From Brevibacillus antibioticus (GTDB taxonomy: Bacteria; Bacillota; Bacilli; Brevibacillales; Brevibacillaceae), in the NCBI RefSeq assembly GCF_005217615.1, contig NZ_SZNK01000001.1, positions 5,490,001-5,554,000 on the forward strand: a stretch of 64,000 bases of DNA. The letters are read 5' to 3'. Below are positions 18,893 to 31,539 of the stretch, in pieces (position 1 is the stretch's first letter; every line of letters starts with the position of its first letter). Under the pieces are notes generated by a model. That model was given only the letters and a program-made list of their open reading frames with translations. It did not search any database and was not told the DNA's origin. A program made the translations under genes and the position numbers.

Positions 18893-19103
18893 GAGAAGAA
18901 AAAGCACAGGGCTCGTAGACCTTGGCATCGCCAACCCAGTCGGAACTTCCAAAAGGGGACCCGCTTGTCGAACACTTCTTCTCTGAGAAACTTCCGCCCG
19001 TAGGGTGGCTTTGGCTCGACGGTCCCCTTTTGGAAGTGGAGACGGACAGTGAATCTCCTCTGCTGGCGTGTCAGAGTCGAAGAGAACTGTGCTTTTTCTT
19101 CTC
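18893..19103 (-). repeat. Structured ~200-nt element, copy A
   Basis: Outer 17-bp perfect stem (18893-18909 with 19087-19103), inner 17-bp perfect stem (18945-18961 with 19021-19037), and a side hairpin CTCTG/CAGAG (19058-19062 with 19072-19076). Read on the minus strand, the linkers carry the conserved strands shared with copies B and C (19038-19063 and 18911-18944). It lies between the redox gene and the CggR operator. No protein is supported in it. Confidence 0.8.
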
Positions 19104-19166
19104 CTCCACAATGTTGACTCAAACCAAAACGACCTCCTGATGGTTGTCTTATAGGTAGAGGGGAAC

Positions 19167-19267
19167 TTGCAAGATATGGTTAAATATGATACATTCAAGT
19201 TGTAGCAAGTGATCTTTTTTTTGCACCGAGCGGGACGTAAAATGTATATACAGGGACGAAAAATGTC
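19167..19267 (+). promoter_or_regulatory. cggR promoter and CggR operator
   Basis: A sigma-A-like promoter TTGCAA-17-TACATT (19167-19195) is followed by a tandem operator: CGGGAC-N6-TGTA (19231-19246) and AGGGAC-N6-TGTC (19252-19267), 21 bases apart. This matches the B. subtilis CggR operator design CGGGAC-N6-TGTC repeated at about two helical turns. It would give fructose-1,6-bisphosphate-relieved repression of the operon below. Confidence 0.8.
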
Positions 19268-19302
19268 CCGATCAACCAATTTGTAACCAAGGAAGAAGGC
19301 AA

Positions 19303-20328
19303 ATGCGACGTTTACTGGAACTGCAACAAAAATTGTTGCCCGACTTGATTCAGGTTTTGCGTCAGCGGTACATGTTACTTCGATCCATTTATCATTTGCA
19401 GCCAATTGGCAGAAGAGGTCTAGCTCAAGCCATGGATACCACTGAGCGTATTTTACGGGCAGAGGTGGAACTGCTAAAAGAGACGGGGCTCCTTCATGTA
19501 ACGGCTGCGGGAATGAGCCTGAGTGAAGAAGGACAACAAGTCTTGGACGACATGGAGCCTCTCGTCGGAGAGCTATTCGGCCTTTCTGACTTGGCGGAGC
19601 GTCTGCAAAAAAAGCTGGGCATATCAGAAGTCATTGTGGTGCAGGGCAATGCAGACCAATCGCCTTGGGTAAAGGAAGAACTTGGACGGGTAGGGGCAAG
19701 GGTCCTCAAACAGGTCGTGCAAGAAGGAGACATTGTAGCGGTAACGGGTGGTTCATCCATCGCCAGCGTAGCAAGTCATCTGACTCCTTCTGCTTCGTTC
19801 AAAAACGTTCAGTTTGTCCCAGCTCGCGGTGGACTGGGAGAACGCGTAGAGCTGCAAGCAAATACGCTCGCTTCCGCCATGGCAGCGAAAACAGGTGCTT
19901 CTTATCGGCTTCTTCACGTACCGGATCGCCTCCATCCAGAAGCCTTGCAGACATTGGTCAAAGAGCCGCAAGTGAAAGATGTTTTGTCGCTCTTGGGCAA
20001 GACTCGAATCGTTTTGCATGGAATCGGGGATGCCGTCACGATGGCGAGAAGGCGGAATTATTCGGAGGAAGAGCTCGCAGAATTAGTCGAGACGGGTGCT
20101 GTATCAGAAGCATTCGGCTACTACTTTAATGAAGCGGGAGAAACAGTCCACAGAATGCCGACCATTGGTTTACAGCTAGAGGAAGTGCACAAGGCAGAAA
20201 CGGTGCTCTCCATTGCGGGGGGCGAAAGTAAGGCAAAAGCGATTCTTTCCTTTGCTAAGCAATCGTGTCAGAATGTACTCATTACGGACGAAGGAGCAGC
20301 TTACACGCTCTTGTCCACACGATTGTAA
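19303..20328 (+). CDS. cggR: Central glycolytic genes regulator CggR
   Basis: 341 residues, SorC/DeoR-type. An N-terminal winged HTH (about 30-70, GRRGLAQAMDTTERILRAEVELLKETGLL) is fused to a sugar-phosphate-binding domain (VAVTGGSSIASVA near 145, RGGLGERVELQANTLASAMA near 177). In Bacillus it represses cggR-gapA-pgk-tpi-pgm-eno and is released by fructose-1,6-bisphosphate. AAGGAAGAAGG precedes the ATG. The matching operator lies just upstream. Confidence 0.95.
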   Translation: MRRLLELQQKLLPDLIQVLRQRYMLLRSIYHLQPIGRRGLAQAMDTTERILRAEVELLKETGLLHVTAAGMSLSEEGQQVLDDMEPLVGELFGLSDLAERLQKKLGISEVIVVQGNADQSPWVKEELGRVGARVLKQVVQEGDIVAVTGGSSIASVASHLTPSASFKNVQFVPARGGLGERVELQANTLASAMAAKTGASYRLLHVPDRLHPEALQTLVKEPQVKDVLSLLGKTRIVLHGIGDAVTMARRRNYSEEELAELVETGAVSEAFGYYFNEAGETVHRMPTIGLQLEEVHKAETVLSIAGGESKAKAILSFAKQSCQNVLITDEGAAYTLLSTRL

Positions 20329-20346
20329 CGGAAGGAAGTCGGTCGC

Positions 20347-22735
<2,389 letters not shown>

Positions 22736-22756
22736 CACGTAAAATAGAACTGTTGT

Positions 22757-22786
22757 GGAAAAAAGGGAGAGCAATCTCCCTTTTCC
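22757..22786 (+). other. Intercistronic hairpin between gap and pgk
   Basis: AAGGGAGA-GCAA-TCTCCCTT with further GGAA/TTCC pairing, but no immediate long T-run (CATATCTTTTTT follows after a few bases). Possibly a partial terminator or a 3'-end stabiliser that raises gap relative to downstream genes. Confidence 0.55.
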
Positions 22787-22833
22787 CATATCTTTTTTCC
22801 GAATAAAAAGCCAATGATTTGGGAGGATCGTTC

Positions 22834-24018
22834 ATGAACAAGAAATCTATCCGCGATGTTGAGCTGGCAGGTAAGCGCGTATTCTGCCGCGTCGACTTTA
22901 ACGTGCCGATGCAGGACGGGGTAATCACCGACGATACACGAATTCGTGCTGCTGTACCAACCATCCGTTTCATGGTGGAGGCAGGGGCCAAAGTAATCCT
23001 GGCGAGCCATTTTGGGCGTCCTAAAGGCCAAGTAGTGGAAGAGATGCGTCTTACTCCTGTCGCAGCCCATCTGTCCTCGCTCTTGGGCAAGAACGTGCGT
23101 AAGCTGGAGGATTGCCATGGTGCTGACGTAGAAGCGGCAGTAGAACGGATGGAGTCTGGCGACGTCATCCTGTTGGAAAACGTGCGCTTCCATGCGGGAG
23201 AAGAAAAGAACGATCCAGAACTGGCAAAAAGCTTTGCGGCCTTGGCTGATCTGTTTGTGAATGATGCATTCGGGACAGCTCACCGGGCACATGCTTCTAC
23301 AGCGGGAATCGCTGAATACATACCAGCAGTTGCAGGCTTGCTGATGGAAAAGGAAATTCGCTTCATGGGCGGAGCCTTGTCCAATCCGCAGCGTCCGTTT
23401 ACAGCGATTGTCGGCGGTGCAAAAGTAAAGGATAAGATTGCTGTCATTGAAAACTTGTTGACCAAAGTCGATCACCTGATCATCGGCGGCGGTATGGCGA
23501 ATACATTCCTCAAAGCACAAGGTTATGGCATTGGTGCTTCTCTGTGTGAAGACGACAAGCTCGACCTCGCACGTACGTTGATGGATCAGGCAAAAGAGCG
23601 CGGCGTACAATTGCTGATGCCAGTTGATGTTGTGGTAGCTGACCGTTTTGCGGCAGATGCAGAAAAGCAAGTCGTGGCAATCGATGCAATTCCAGAGGGC
23701 TGGATGGCACTCGATATCGGGCCAAAAACAGTGGAACAGTACCACAGCGTCATTGTAGATTCGAAAACGGTTGTATGGAACGGTCCCATGGGCGTATTTG
23801 AAATGGATGCTTTTGCGGGTGGCACGATTGGTGTAGCCAAGGCGATGGCAGCATGCAGTGGTACGACCATTATCGGTGGTGGTGACTCCGTAGCGGCTGT
23901 GGAAAAAGCAGGCGTAGCCGAGCAGATGACACACATTTCTACAGGCGGCGGAGCGTCCCTGGAATTCATGGAAGGCAAGGAACTGCCAGGCGTAGCTGTG
24001 TTGGCAGATAACGAATAA
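22834..24018 (+). CDS. pgk: Phosphoglycerate kinase
   Basis: 394 residues, full length. Signatures [11 protein letters not shown] (about 20-30), [10 protein letters not shown] near 60 and [13 protein letters not shown] near 350. It transfers phosphate from 1,3-bisphosphoglycerate to ADP in glycolysis. ATG 22834 is chosen because GGGAGG lies 8 bases upstream; an in-frame TTG at 22819 would bury that site. Confidence 0.97.
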   Translation: MNKKSIRDVELAGKRVFCRVDFNVPMQDGVITDDTRIRAAVPTIRFMVEAGAKVILASHFGRPKGQVVEEMRLTPVAAHLSSLLGKNVRKLEDCHGADVEAAVERMESGDVILLENVRFHAGEEKNDPELAKSFAALADLFVNDAFGTAHRAHASTAGIAEYIPAVAGLLMEKEIRFMGGALSNPQRPFTAIVGGAKVKDKIAVIENLLTKVDHLIIGGGMANTFLKAQGYGIGASLCEDDKLDLARTLMDQAKERGVQLLMPVDVVVADRFAADAEKQVVAIDAIPEGWMALDIGPKTVEQYHSVIVDSKTVVWNGPMGVFEMDAFAGGTIGVAKAMAACSGTTIIGGGDSVAAVEKAGVAEQMTHISTGGGASLEFMEGKELPGVAVLADNE

Positions 24019-24039
24019 GAGCAAAGAGGGGGAGCTTGC

Positions 24040-24798
24040 ATGCGAACACCAATTATCGCGGGGAACTGGAAGATGTTCAAGACGATGGCCGAGGCAAGAG
24101 CGTTTGCCCAGGAAGCAAAGGCAGGCAATCATACTTCTGGAGTACAAAAAGTCATTTGCGCACCTTTTACAGCGTTGGCTGCACTTAAGGAAGAGCTGGC
24201 GGGCACGGATATTGCCATCGGCGCGCAAAACATGCATTTTGAAGAGCAAGGTGCTTATACAGGTGAAATCAGCGCATCCATGCTGAAAGAAATCGGTGTG
24301 GAGTACGTGGTTCTTGGTCACTCCGAGCGCCGTCAATATTTCAATGAAACAGATGAGACCGTGAACAAAAAGGTTGTAGCCGCATTAGCAGCAGGTCTCG
24401 TACCGATTGTATGCGTAGGCGAGAGTTTGGAGCAGCGGGAAGCGGGCGAGACAGCTGACGTAGTCCGTACCCAGACAGAAGGTGCCTTTGCTGGAGTGAA
24501 CGCTGCACAAGTGGCGGATACCGTTATTGCATACGAGCCGATCTGGGCGATTGGCACAGGCAAGTCTTCCACGGCAGAGGATGCGAATGAAACGATTGCT
24601 ATTATTCGCAGTGTAATCGGTGAACGCTTCGGACAGGCGACAGCCGAGAAAGTGCGCATTCAATACGGCGGAAGCGTAAAGCCGGAAAACATCGCAAGCT
24701 ACATGGCACAGCCGGATATCGACGGAGCATTGGTCGGTGGAGCGAGTCTCGTAGCGGACAGCTACTTGCAGCTTGTGGCAGGAGCTACGTCGCGATAG
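24040..24798 (+). CDS. tpiA: Triosephosphate isomerase
   Basis: 252 residues. N-terminal AGNWKMFK with the catalytic Lys, His in [11 protein letters not shown] (about 95), catalytic Glu in [12 protein letters not shown] (about 167), and phosphate loop YGGSVKPEN (about 212). Interconverts dihydroxyacetone phosphate and glyceraldehyde-3-phosphate. It starts 21 bases after pgk; AGAGGGGG precedes the ATG. Confidence 0.97.
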   Translation: MRTPIIAGNWKMFKTMAEARAFAQEAKAGNHTSGVQKVICAPFTALAALKEELAGTDIAIGAQNMHFEEQGAYTGEISASMLKEIGVEYVVLGHSERRQYFNETDETVNKKVVAALAAGLVPIVCVGESLEQREAGETADVVRTQTEGAFAGVNAAQVADTVIAYEPIWAIGTGKSSTAEDANETIAIIRSVIGERFGQATAEKVRIQYGGSVKPENIASYMAQPDIDGALVGGASLVADSYLQLVAGATSR

Positions 24799-24810
24799 GA
24801 GGAGAAAGCA

Positions 24811-26352
24811 ATGGCACAAAGACCAAAACCGGTTGCCCTTTTGATTGTGGATGGTTTTGCTCTGCGGAACGAGACGCATGGAAACGCAGTAGCACAAGCC
24901 AACAAGCCGAATTTTGATCGTTACTGGAACCAATACCCGCACGCGACACTAGAGGCAAGTGGGCTGGCTGTTGGGCTGCCAGAAGGACAGATGGGGAACT
25001 CCGAAGTAGGCCATCTCAATATCGGGGCAGGGCGTGTCGTTTATCAAGATTTGACGCGCATTACCAAGTCGATTCAAGAAGGCGCTTTTTTTGAGAACGA
25101 AACATTGATCGCTGCTTTCCAGCACGCGAAGCAAAACGGCAAGCAGCTCCATCTGTTCGGGCTTTTGTCCGATGGGGGTGTGCACAGTCACATTGACCAC
25201 CTATTTGCGATGCTCGAGTTGGCGAAAAAGCAGGACTTTGCGGATGTGTTCATCCACGGTTTCCTCGATGGCCGCGATGTATCGCCTGACAGTGCAGTGG
25301 GTTATATCGAACAGCTACAAGCCAAAATCGCAGAGATCGGCGTTGGCCGTATTGCTACCGTACAAGGTCGCTACTATGCGATGGATCGTGACAAACGCTG
25401 GGATCGCGTAGAGAAGGCGTATCGTGCCATGGTGTATGCAGATGCTCCGGCTTATCGTGATCCGGTTCAGGCGGTAAAGGAATCCTACGAAAAGTCCATT
25501 ATGGATGAGTTTGTCATGCCAACCGTGATTCTCGATGAAGAAGGAAAACCAGTAACGACCGTTCAAAGCGGCGATTCGGTTATTTTTTATAATTTCCGCC
25601 CGGATCGTGCGATTCAAATGTCACAGGCATTCACGAATGAAGATTTCCGTGGCTTTGACCGCGGAGATGAGCGCCCACGCGATCTACATTTTGTGTGCCT
25701 GACGCATTTTTCCGAGACGGTTAACGGGTATGTTGCTTACAAGCCTTCCAATCTGGATAACACGTTGGGAGAGGTGCTTTCCCAGCACGACTTGAAGCAG
25801 CTGCGCATTGCCGAGACGGAGAAATATCCGCATGTGACGTTCTTCTTCAGTGGCGGGCGTGAGCAAGAGTTTCCAGGTGAGAAACGCATCCTGATTCCTT
25901 CGCCCAAAGTGGCAACGTACGATTTGCAGCCGGAAATGAGTGCACCAGAGCTGACAGACGCTGTTGTCGCTGAAATCGAGGCAGACAATTTTGACGCGAT
26001 CATACTGAACTTTGCCAACTGCGACATGGTTGGTCATTCCGGTATGATGGAGCCTACGATCAAAGCAGTTGAGACAGTCGATGCATGCTTGGGCCGAGTC
26101 GTGGATGCGATCGTAGCAAAAGGCGGAGTAGCCGTTATCACCGCTGACCACGGCAACGCGGATTTGATGCTGGATGAAGCGGGTCGTCCGATTACTTCAC
26201 ACAGTACATATCCGGTGCCTGTAATCGTGACCAAAGACGGGGCTGCTCTGCGCGAAGACGGTATTTTGGCCGACTTGTCGCCAACGCTTTTAGAGCTTTT
26301 GGGGGTAGCGCAACCGGTTGAAATGACAGGCAAATCGTTACTTGCAAAATAG
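24811..26352 (+). CDS. gpmI: 2,3-Bisphosphoglycerate-independent phosphoglycerate mutase
   Basis: 513 residues, the Mn-dependent alkaline-phosphatase-superfamily mutase. Metal ligands start at [10 protein letters not shown], the phosphoserine lies in [15 protein letters not shown] (Ser about 64), and [10 protein letters not shown] near 448 gives C-terminal metal ligands. Converts 3- to 2-phosphoglycerate; in spore formers the Mn and pH dependence links it to forespore 3-PGA storage. AGGAGGAG precedes the ATG, 12 bases after tpiA. Confidence 0.97.
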   Translation: MAQRPKPVALLIVDGFALRNETHGNAVAQANKPNFDRYWNQYPHATLEASGLAVGLPEGQMGNSEVGHLNIGAGRVVYQDLTRITKSIQEGAFFENETLIAAFQHAKQNGKQLHLFGLLSDGGVHSHIDHLFAMLELAKKQDFADVFIHGFLDGRDVSPDSAVGYIEQLQAKIAEIGVGRIATVQGRYYAMDRDKRWDRVEKAYRAMVYADAPAYRDPVQAVKESYEKSIMDEFVMPTVILDEEGKPVTTVQSGDSVIFYNFRPDRAIQMSQAFTNEDFRGFDRGDERPRDLHFVCLTHFSETVNGYVAYKPSNLDNTLGEVLSQHDLKQLRIAETEKYPHVTFFFSGGREQEFPGEKRILIPSPKVATYDLQPEMSAPELTDAVVAEIEADNFDAIILNFANCDMVGHSGMMEPTIKAVETVDACLGRVVDAIVAKGGVAVITADHGNADLMLDEAGRPITSHSTYPVPVIVTKDGAALREDGILADLSPTLLELLGVAQPVEMTGKSLLAK

Positions 26353-26400
26353 GCTTTACTGGGACACACTGTAAGGGTAGCTTGGTGTTTATCGAAATAG

Positions 26401-27723
<1,323 letters not shown>

Positions 27724-27754
27724 GCTAGTATGATTGATAGATAAAAAAGAGCGC

Positions 27755-27800
27755 GCGGCAGTCCAGGACGTAATAAAGTCCGGGATTGCCGCTGTTTTTT
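27755..27800 (+). terminator. Terminator of the glycolytic operon
   Basis: GCGGCA-G-TCC-A-GGAC pairs with GTCC-G-GGA-T-TGCCGC across an eight-base loop, followed by TGTTTTTTT. Confidence 0.85.
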
Positions 27801-27861
27801 TATAGGATGGAAGAAACATGCCACTGGAAGCCTCCATTCGTTGAGCGTTCAAGTTTTTGCA

Positions 27862-27905
27862 TACAAAAAAAGACTGCCCATACCACTCGATGGACAGTCT
27901 TTTTG
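27862..27905 (-). terminator. Terminator of the siderophore ATPase gene
   Basis: AGACTG (27871-27876) pairs with CAGTCT (27895-27900) with an additional inner CCAT/ATGG pair; A7 on one side and T5 on the other, so it can work both ways. Confidence 0.75.
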
Positions 27906-27916
27906 TTGTTTGGTGC

Positions 27917-28744
27917 TTATGACATGGCGAATGCTTTTCGTTCGGTCTGCACAGTGCCTAGGCGGCTTTTACTGTACGGGATGCACATAGGAGTTCCGTA
28001 CAGCGGGTCTTGCGTAATTTGGCAATCCATATCGAAAACCGTTCGGACAAGGTCGGTCGTCAGCACTTCGTTCGGAGCCCCTTCTGCCACGACGGTCTGA
28101 TTGTGAACAGCAACGATATGATGGGCATAGCGGCAAGCGAGATTCAAATCGTGGAGAACCATGACGATGGTGCGTTGTTCCGTTTGATTCAGTTCAAACA
28201 ACAGGTCCAAAATCTCAATCTGATGCGACATATCCAAATAAGTCGTAGGCTCATCTAGCAAAATGGTTTCGGTACCTTGGGCGAGCGTCATTGCGATCCA
28301 AGCGCGTTGACGTTGTCCGCCAGAGAGACTGTCGACCGCGCGGTTAGCCATTTCCGTGAGTTGAGTAGCTGCTAATGCTTTGTTGACCATCTGCTCGTCT
28401 TCTTCTGACCATTGCTGTAGCCAGTTTTGATAAGGATAGCGTCCTTGTTTGACCAATTGCAGAATCGTCAATCCTTCTGGCGCAGATGGCCCTTGAGGAA
28501 GGATGGCAAGACGTTTAGCTACCTCTTTGGTAGAGCGTTTCGCGATCGATTCTCCTTCAAGCAGGATGGCCCCTTCCTTTGGTTTGAGTAAACGTGCTAG
28601 AGAGCGCAGTAATGTCGATTTGCCACTGCCATTACTGCCAATGAAAACGGTGATTTTTCCACGCGGGATGTTTAAATCTAACGCTTCAATGATGTTGCGT
28701 TCTCCGTACGATAACGTAAGCCGTTGGGTTTCCAAAGCTTGCAT
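27917..28744 (-). CDS. Iron-siderophore ABC transporter ATP-binding protein (FecE/FhuC/YusV type)
   Basis: 275 residues. Walker A GSNGSGKST (about 36-44), ABC signature LSGGQRQRAWIAMTLAQ (about 138), Walker B TILLDEPTTYLDM (about 158) and the H-loop VMVLHDLNLACRYAHHI (about 190) typical of the FecE subfamily. It powers ferric-siderophore import. ATG start at 28744 with AAAGGAGT upstream. Its gene is separated from the permeases by 567 bases holding two structured elements. It may serve both permease pairs in this window, as YusV does for several systems in Bacillus. Confidence 0.93.
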   Translation of the reverse strand: MQALETQRLTLSYGERNIIEALDLNIPRGKITVFIGSNGSGKSTLLRSLARLLKPKEGAILLEGESIAKRSTKEVAKRLAILPQGPSAPEGLTILQLVKQGRYPYQNWLQQWSEEDEQMVNKALAATQLTEMANRAVDSLSGGQRQRAWIAMTLAQGTETILLDEPTTYLDMSHQIEILDLLFELNQTEQRTIVMVLHDLNLACRYAHHIVAVHNQTVVAEGAPNEVLTTDLVRTVFDMDCQITQDPLYGTPMCIPYSKSRLGTVQTERKAFAMS

Positions 28745-28813
28745 ATGGGTTGGACTCCTTTCAACGTATAGGAAGTTAAAAAATATATTCAGGCAGCATG
28801 TGGCTATGGTGGG

Positions 28814-29010
28814 GAGAAGAATATTTCCAGTCTAGGCTCAGTGCTCCGTCCCGCTGAGGGTTGGGACTGTCCGCTCCGAAGGGATTCGCGGGGAAACGCA
28901 AAAGTGGTAGCCGCTACGTAGTTCGGGCACGGTTGCGTTTCTTTTGCCCGCGAATCCCTTCTCCGCTCGGTAGGACTCCACAAGTCGCTACGTCTGGAAA
29001 TATTCTTCTC
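28814..29010 (+). repeat. Structured ~200-nt element, copy B
   Basis: Outer 17-bp perfect stem GAGAAGAATATTTCCAG (28814-28830) with its complement (28994-29010); inner 15-bp stem (28878-28892 with 28947-28961) extended by AAACGCAA/TTGCGTTT (28894-28901 with 28933-28940); side hairpin CTCAG/CTGAG (28837-28841 with 28854-28858). Conserved strands at 28853-28877 and 28961-28992. No coding potential seen. Confidence 0.8.
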
Positions 29011-29079
29011 TAGCGTTACTGAGCACATTCTTCAATCTTTTAAAGGCTTTTTAAAATTCGTTTAACACGAAAGCTCGTA

Positions 29080-29281
29080 GAGGAAACAGGAGAAATAAGC
29101 GAAGATCTTTGGTACACCGACCGAGACGGAATGCAAAAAGCGAAACACGCTCTTAAGCGTCCACCTCTGAATAACATCCCTGAACCTCTACTTTGGACGC
29201 GGTTTCGCTTTTTGCATGGAGTCGGGCAGTCCATCCCTCAGCGGGTGGGACAAGAAGCTGAGCGTTTTCTCCTGTTTCCTC
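29080..29281 (-). repeat. Structured ~200-nt element, copy C
   Basis: Outer 16-bp perfect stem GAGGAAACAGGAGAAA (29080-29095) with its complement (29266-29281); inner 16-bp stem (29131-29146 with 29202-29217) and apical GCGTCCA/TGGACGC (29157-29163 with 29194-29200); side hairpin CTCAGC/GCTGAG (29237-29242 with 29257-29262). Its conserved strands match copy B when read on the minus strand, so B and C face each other 69 bases apart. Confidence 0.8.
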
Positions 29282-29311
29282 CCCACCACCACAGCCGGAC
29301 AAAGCTCTTTA

Positions 29312-30349
29312 CTAGCGATTTCGATTTTTATACAGCAAGTAGATGAAAAACGGAGCGCCGATGGCAGAGGTGAATACCCCTACAGGCACTTCGATTGGTG
29401 AAAAAGCCATGCGGGCAATCAAATCCGCAAGCAATACGATAATGGCACCCAAGAACGCCGAGAGTGTCATGGCACCGCCAAAGGACGGACCAATCAGTTG
29501 CTTGGCAATGTGTGGGGCCAGCAAAGCCACAAAGCTGATATCTCCTCCAACAGAGACGGCTGTTCCCGTCAAAGCTGCGCAAATCATGAGCAGGAGAAAG
29601 CGATCCATTTGCAAGGAACTGCCGAGACTCGTCGCCAGATCATCGCCGAGCTGTTGAAGGTTCACACGTCTTGCAAGCAAGCTGGCTACGAGAATCAGTC
29701 CAATGACCCACGGCAAAATCATGAATACGTCGTTCCAGTCAACGCCGTAGATGCTTCCAGTCAGCCAGAGCAATGCCTTATTTTGTAGCAAAAACGGACT
29801 AAACATGATTAACATGGTGACGATGGCACCCGCAGCGATTTTAATTCCAACACCGATCATGACGAGACGAAGCGGCGTGACGCCTTTTTTCCAAGAGAGG
29901 GCGTACAGCAGGAATGTCGTCAGTGTTGCCCCCAAAAAAGCAATGGGAGGAAGCCACTTGATGCTCGCTGTTTCAAAAAGAATCAAGAAGCCGACTGCAA
30001 AAACAGAGGCTCCACCCGATACCCCAAGAATATCCGGGGAAGCCAACGGATTGCGGACGAGGCCCTGCATGATGGCACCAGCTACTGCTAGTGCGGCACC
30101 TACCAGAATAGCAATGACGATACGCGGCAGGCGAAATTGCTCCACAATCAAAGCATTTTCTTCTGAACCGATTCCCAACAAAACTTTTACCACATCGAGC
30201 GGGGCGATTTTCATTTCACCCATTCCGAGACTGACAACTGCTATGGCGATGACGATCAGCAAGGCGAGTAGCGAAAACCAGATCGTCTTTTTATGTAGCT
30301 GAAACGATGAAAAGCGCTTGCCGATGCGAAGAGACAGGTAGTCTTTCAT
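29312..30349 (-). CDS. FecCD-family iron-siderophore ABC permease
   Basis: 345 residues, multi-pass, with LPRIVIAILVGAALAVAGAIMQGLVRNPLASPDILGVSGGA (about 73-113) and GDISFVALLAPHIAKQLIG near 272. Forms the channel with the product of the gene at 30349. The ATG at 30349 overlaps the upstream permease stop by one base. Closest relative in this window is the permease at 14833. Confidence 0.93.
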   Translation of the reverse strand: MKDYLSLRIGKRFSSFQLHKKTIWFSLLALLIVIAIAVVSLGMGEMKIAPLDVVKVLLGIGSEENALIVEQFRLPRIVIAILVGAALAVAGAIMQGLVRNPLASPDILGVSGGASVFAVGFLILFETASIKWLPPIAFLGATLTTFLLYALSWKKGVTPLRLVMIGVGIKIAAGAIVTMLIMFSPFLLQNKALLWLTGSIYGVDWNDVFMILPWVIGLILVASLLARRVNLQQLGDDLATSLGSSLQMDRFLLLMICAALTGTAVSVGGDISFVALLAPHIAKQLIGPSFGGAMTLSAFLGAIIVLLADLIARMAFSPIEVPVGVFTSAIGAPFFIYLLYKNRNR

Positions 30350-31356
30350 TATTTATCCAGCCCCTTGCGTGCGACATAGATGAAGAACGGAATTCCGATC
30401 AGGGCTGTCATTACTCCAATAGGAACTTCAGCAGGCATTGCGATAAAGCGAGCACCGATATCTGCTAACAGCAGCAGGACGGAGCCAAACAGACCGCTGT
30501 ACAAAAGCACCCAGCGAGTATCGATTCCGACGAGATAGCGGGCCAGATGCGGAGTGACCAATCCGACAAAACCAATAGGTCCAGCCACAGCAACCGCGCA
30601 ACCGGATAAGAGAACAATGACGATTCCTACGCTTAATTTGACCAATAAGGTGCGTTGTCCGAGACCTTTTGCTACGTCATCACCCATCAACAACGTTTGA
30701 ATCGGGCGTGCGAGGACAAATGCAGCGATCCAGGCAATGATCATATAAGGAAAGACAGTGGCTAAATACTCTAGCTTTCTGCCTCCGACTGACCCTGCCA
30801 GCCAGAAAAGCACCTCGTCTGTGGCTTTTTCATTTAGGACCATCATGCCGTGTCGGATCGAGGAAGCCAAAGCGGTGATAGCTGCACCCGCTAGAACCAA
30901 CTTCACAGGCGAAAGCCCATCTCTGCCGAATGAACCGAGCAAGTAGACGATCAAACCTGCTACAGCGGCTCCTATAAAGGAAATCCACGTAAACTGGGTC
31001 AAGGAGCTGATCCCGACAAATGTAACGGCGAACACAACAAAAAGAGAAGCACCTGCATTAAGACCGAACAGTTCAACGTCTGCAACAGGGTTTCTCGTCA
31101 AGGATTGGAGCAGAGTTCCGGCCAAGCCGAGGCAAAAACCGACCGTAAGCGCATTGAGCACGCGCGGTACTCGCACTTCTTTAATGACGATGTGTTCATT
31201 GGAGCCGTTGAAATTCGTGTAGGCATCAATCGCAGTTTGCCAACTCGTGTCAATGACGCCAAAGATGAGGCTGGCATAACTGAGGTAAGACAGGAGGAAA
31301 AGGGCGAATACCACTCCCAGAATTTTACGAAAGTTGCTAGCTAAAAAAGAATTCAT
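30349..31356 (-). CDS. FecCD-family iron-siderophore ABC permease
   Basis: 335 residues, multi-pass. Signatures VRVPRVLNALTVGFCLGLAGTLLQSLTRNPVADVELFGLNAGA (about 60-102) and GPIGFVGLVTPHLARYLVG near 255. First gene of the minus-strand unit; its start is 75 bases from a Fur box. Resembles the permease at 13824 in its ...AYTNFNGSNEHIV... loop. Confidence 0.93.
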   Translation of the reverse strand: MNSFLASNFRKILGVVFALFLLSYLSYASLIFGVIDTSWQTAIDAYTNFNGSNEHIVIKEVRVPRVLNALTVGFCLGLAGTLLQSLTRNPVADVELFGLNAGASLFVVFAVTFVGISSLTQFTWISFIGAAVAGLIVYLLGSFGRDGLSPVKLVLAGAAITALASSIRHGMMVLNEKATDEVLFWLAGSVGGRKLEYLATVFPYMIIAWIAAFVLARPIQTLLMGDDVAKGLGQRTLLVKLSVGIVIVLLSGCAVAVAGPIGFVGLVTPHLARYLVGIDTRWVLLYSGLFGSVLLLLADIGARFIAMPAEVPIGVMTALIGIPFFIYVARKGLDK

Positions 31357-31430
31357 GATGGCTACATCCTTATTTCTTAGATGGTTTCATAGTTAAGTGT
31401 AGAGCTACATAAAGGAAGTGTCAATGACGT

Positions 31431-31509
31431 TGATAGTCATTATCACTTTATGATTGACTTTTGACAAGCAGGGGAGTAGGATAGACTCTGTCATTGATAT
31501 GAATTCTCA
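31431..31509. promoter_or_regulatory. Two Fur boxes in the divergent intergenic region
   Basis: TGATAGTCATTATCA (31431-31445) differs from the 15-base Fur consensus at one position and lies on the permease side. TGATATGAATTCTCA (31495-31509) is a weaker match (11 of 14) and lies just upstream of the binding-protein gene. Together they suggest iron repression of both divergent transcripts. Confidence 0.75.
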
Positions 31510-31539
31510 TTATGGAAAAGGGAAAGGGGTCCTTTCATC

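Noticed and set aside
18922..19140. 72-codon frame through structured element A
   Set aside because: The sequence is explained by two long perfect stems; the apparent peptide has no ribosome-binding site and is not shared with elements B and C.
19665..20129. Plus-strand alternative frame inside cggR
   Set aside because: Arg/Ser-rich out-of-frame reading of cggR; cggR itself has strong domain evidence.
29131..29401. Short plus-strand frames through structured element C and the end of the permease gene
   Set aside because: They run through the hairpin arms and into the antisense of the permease.
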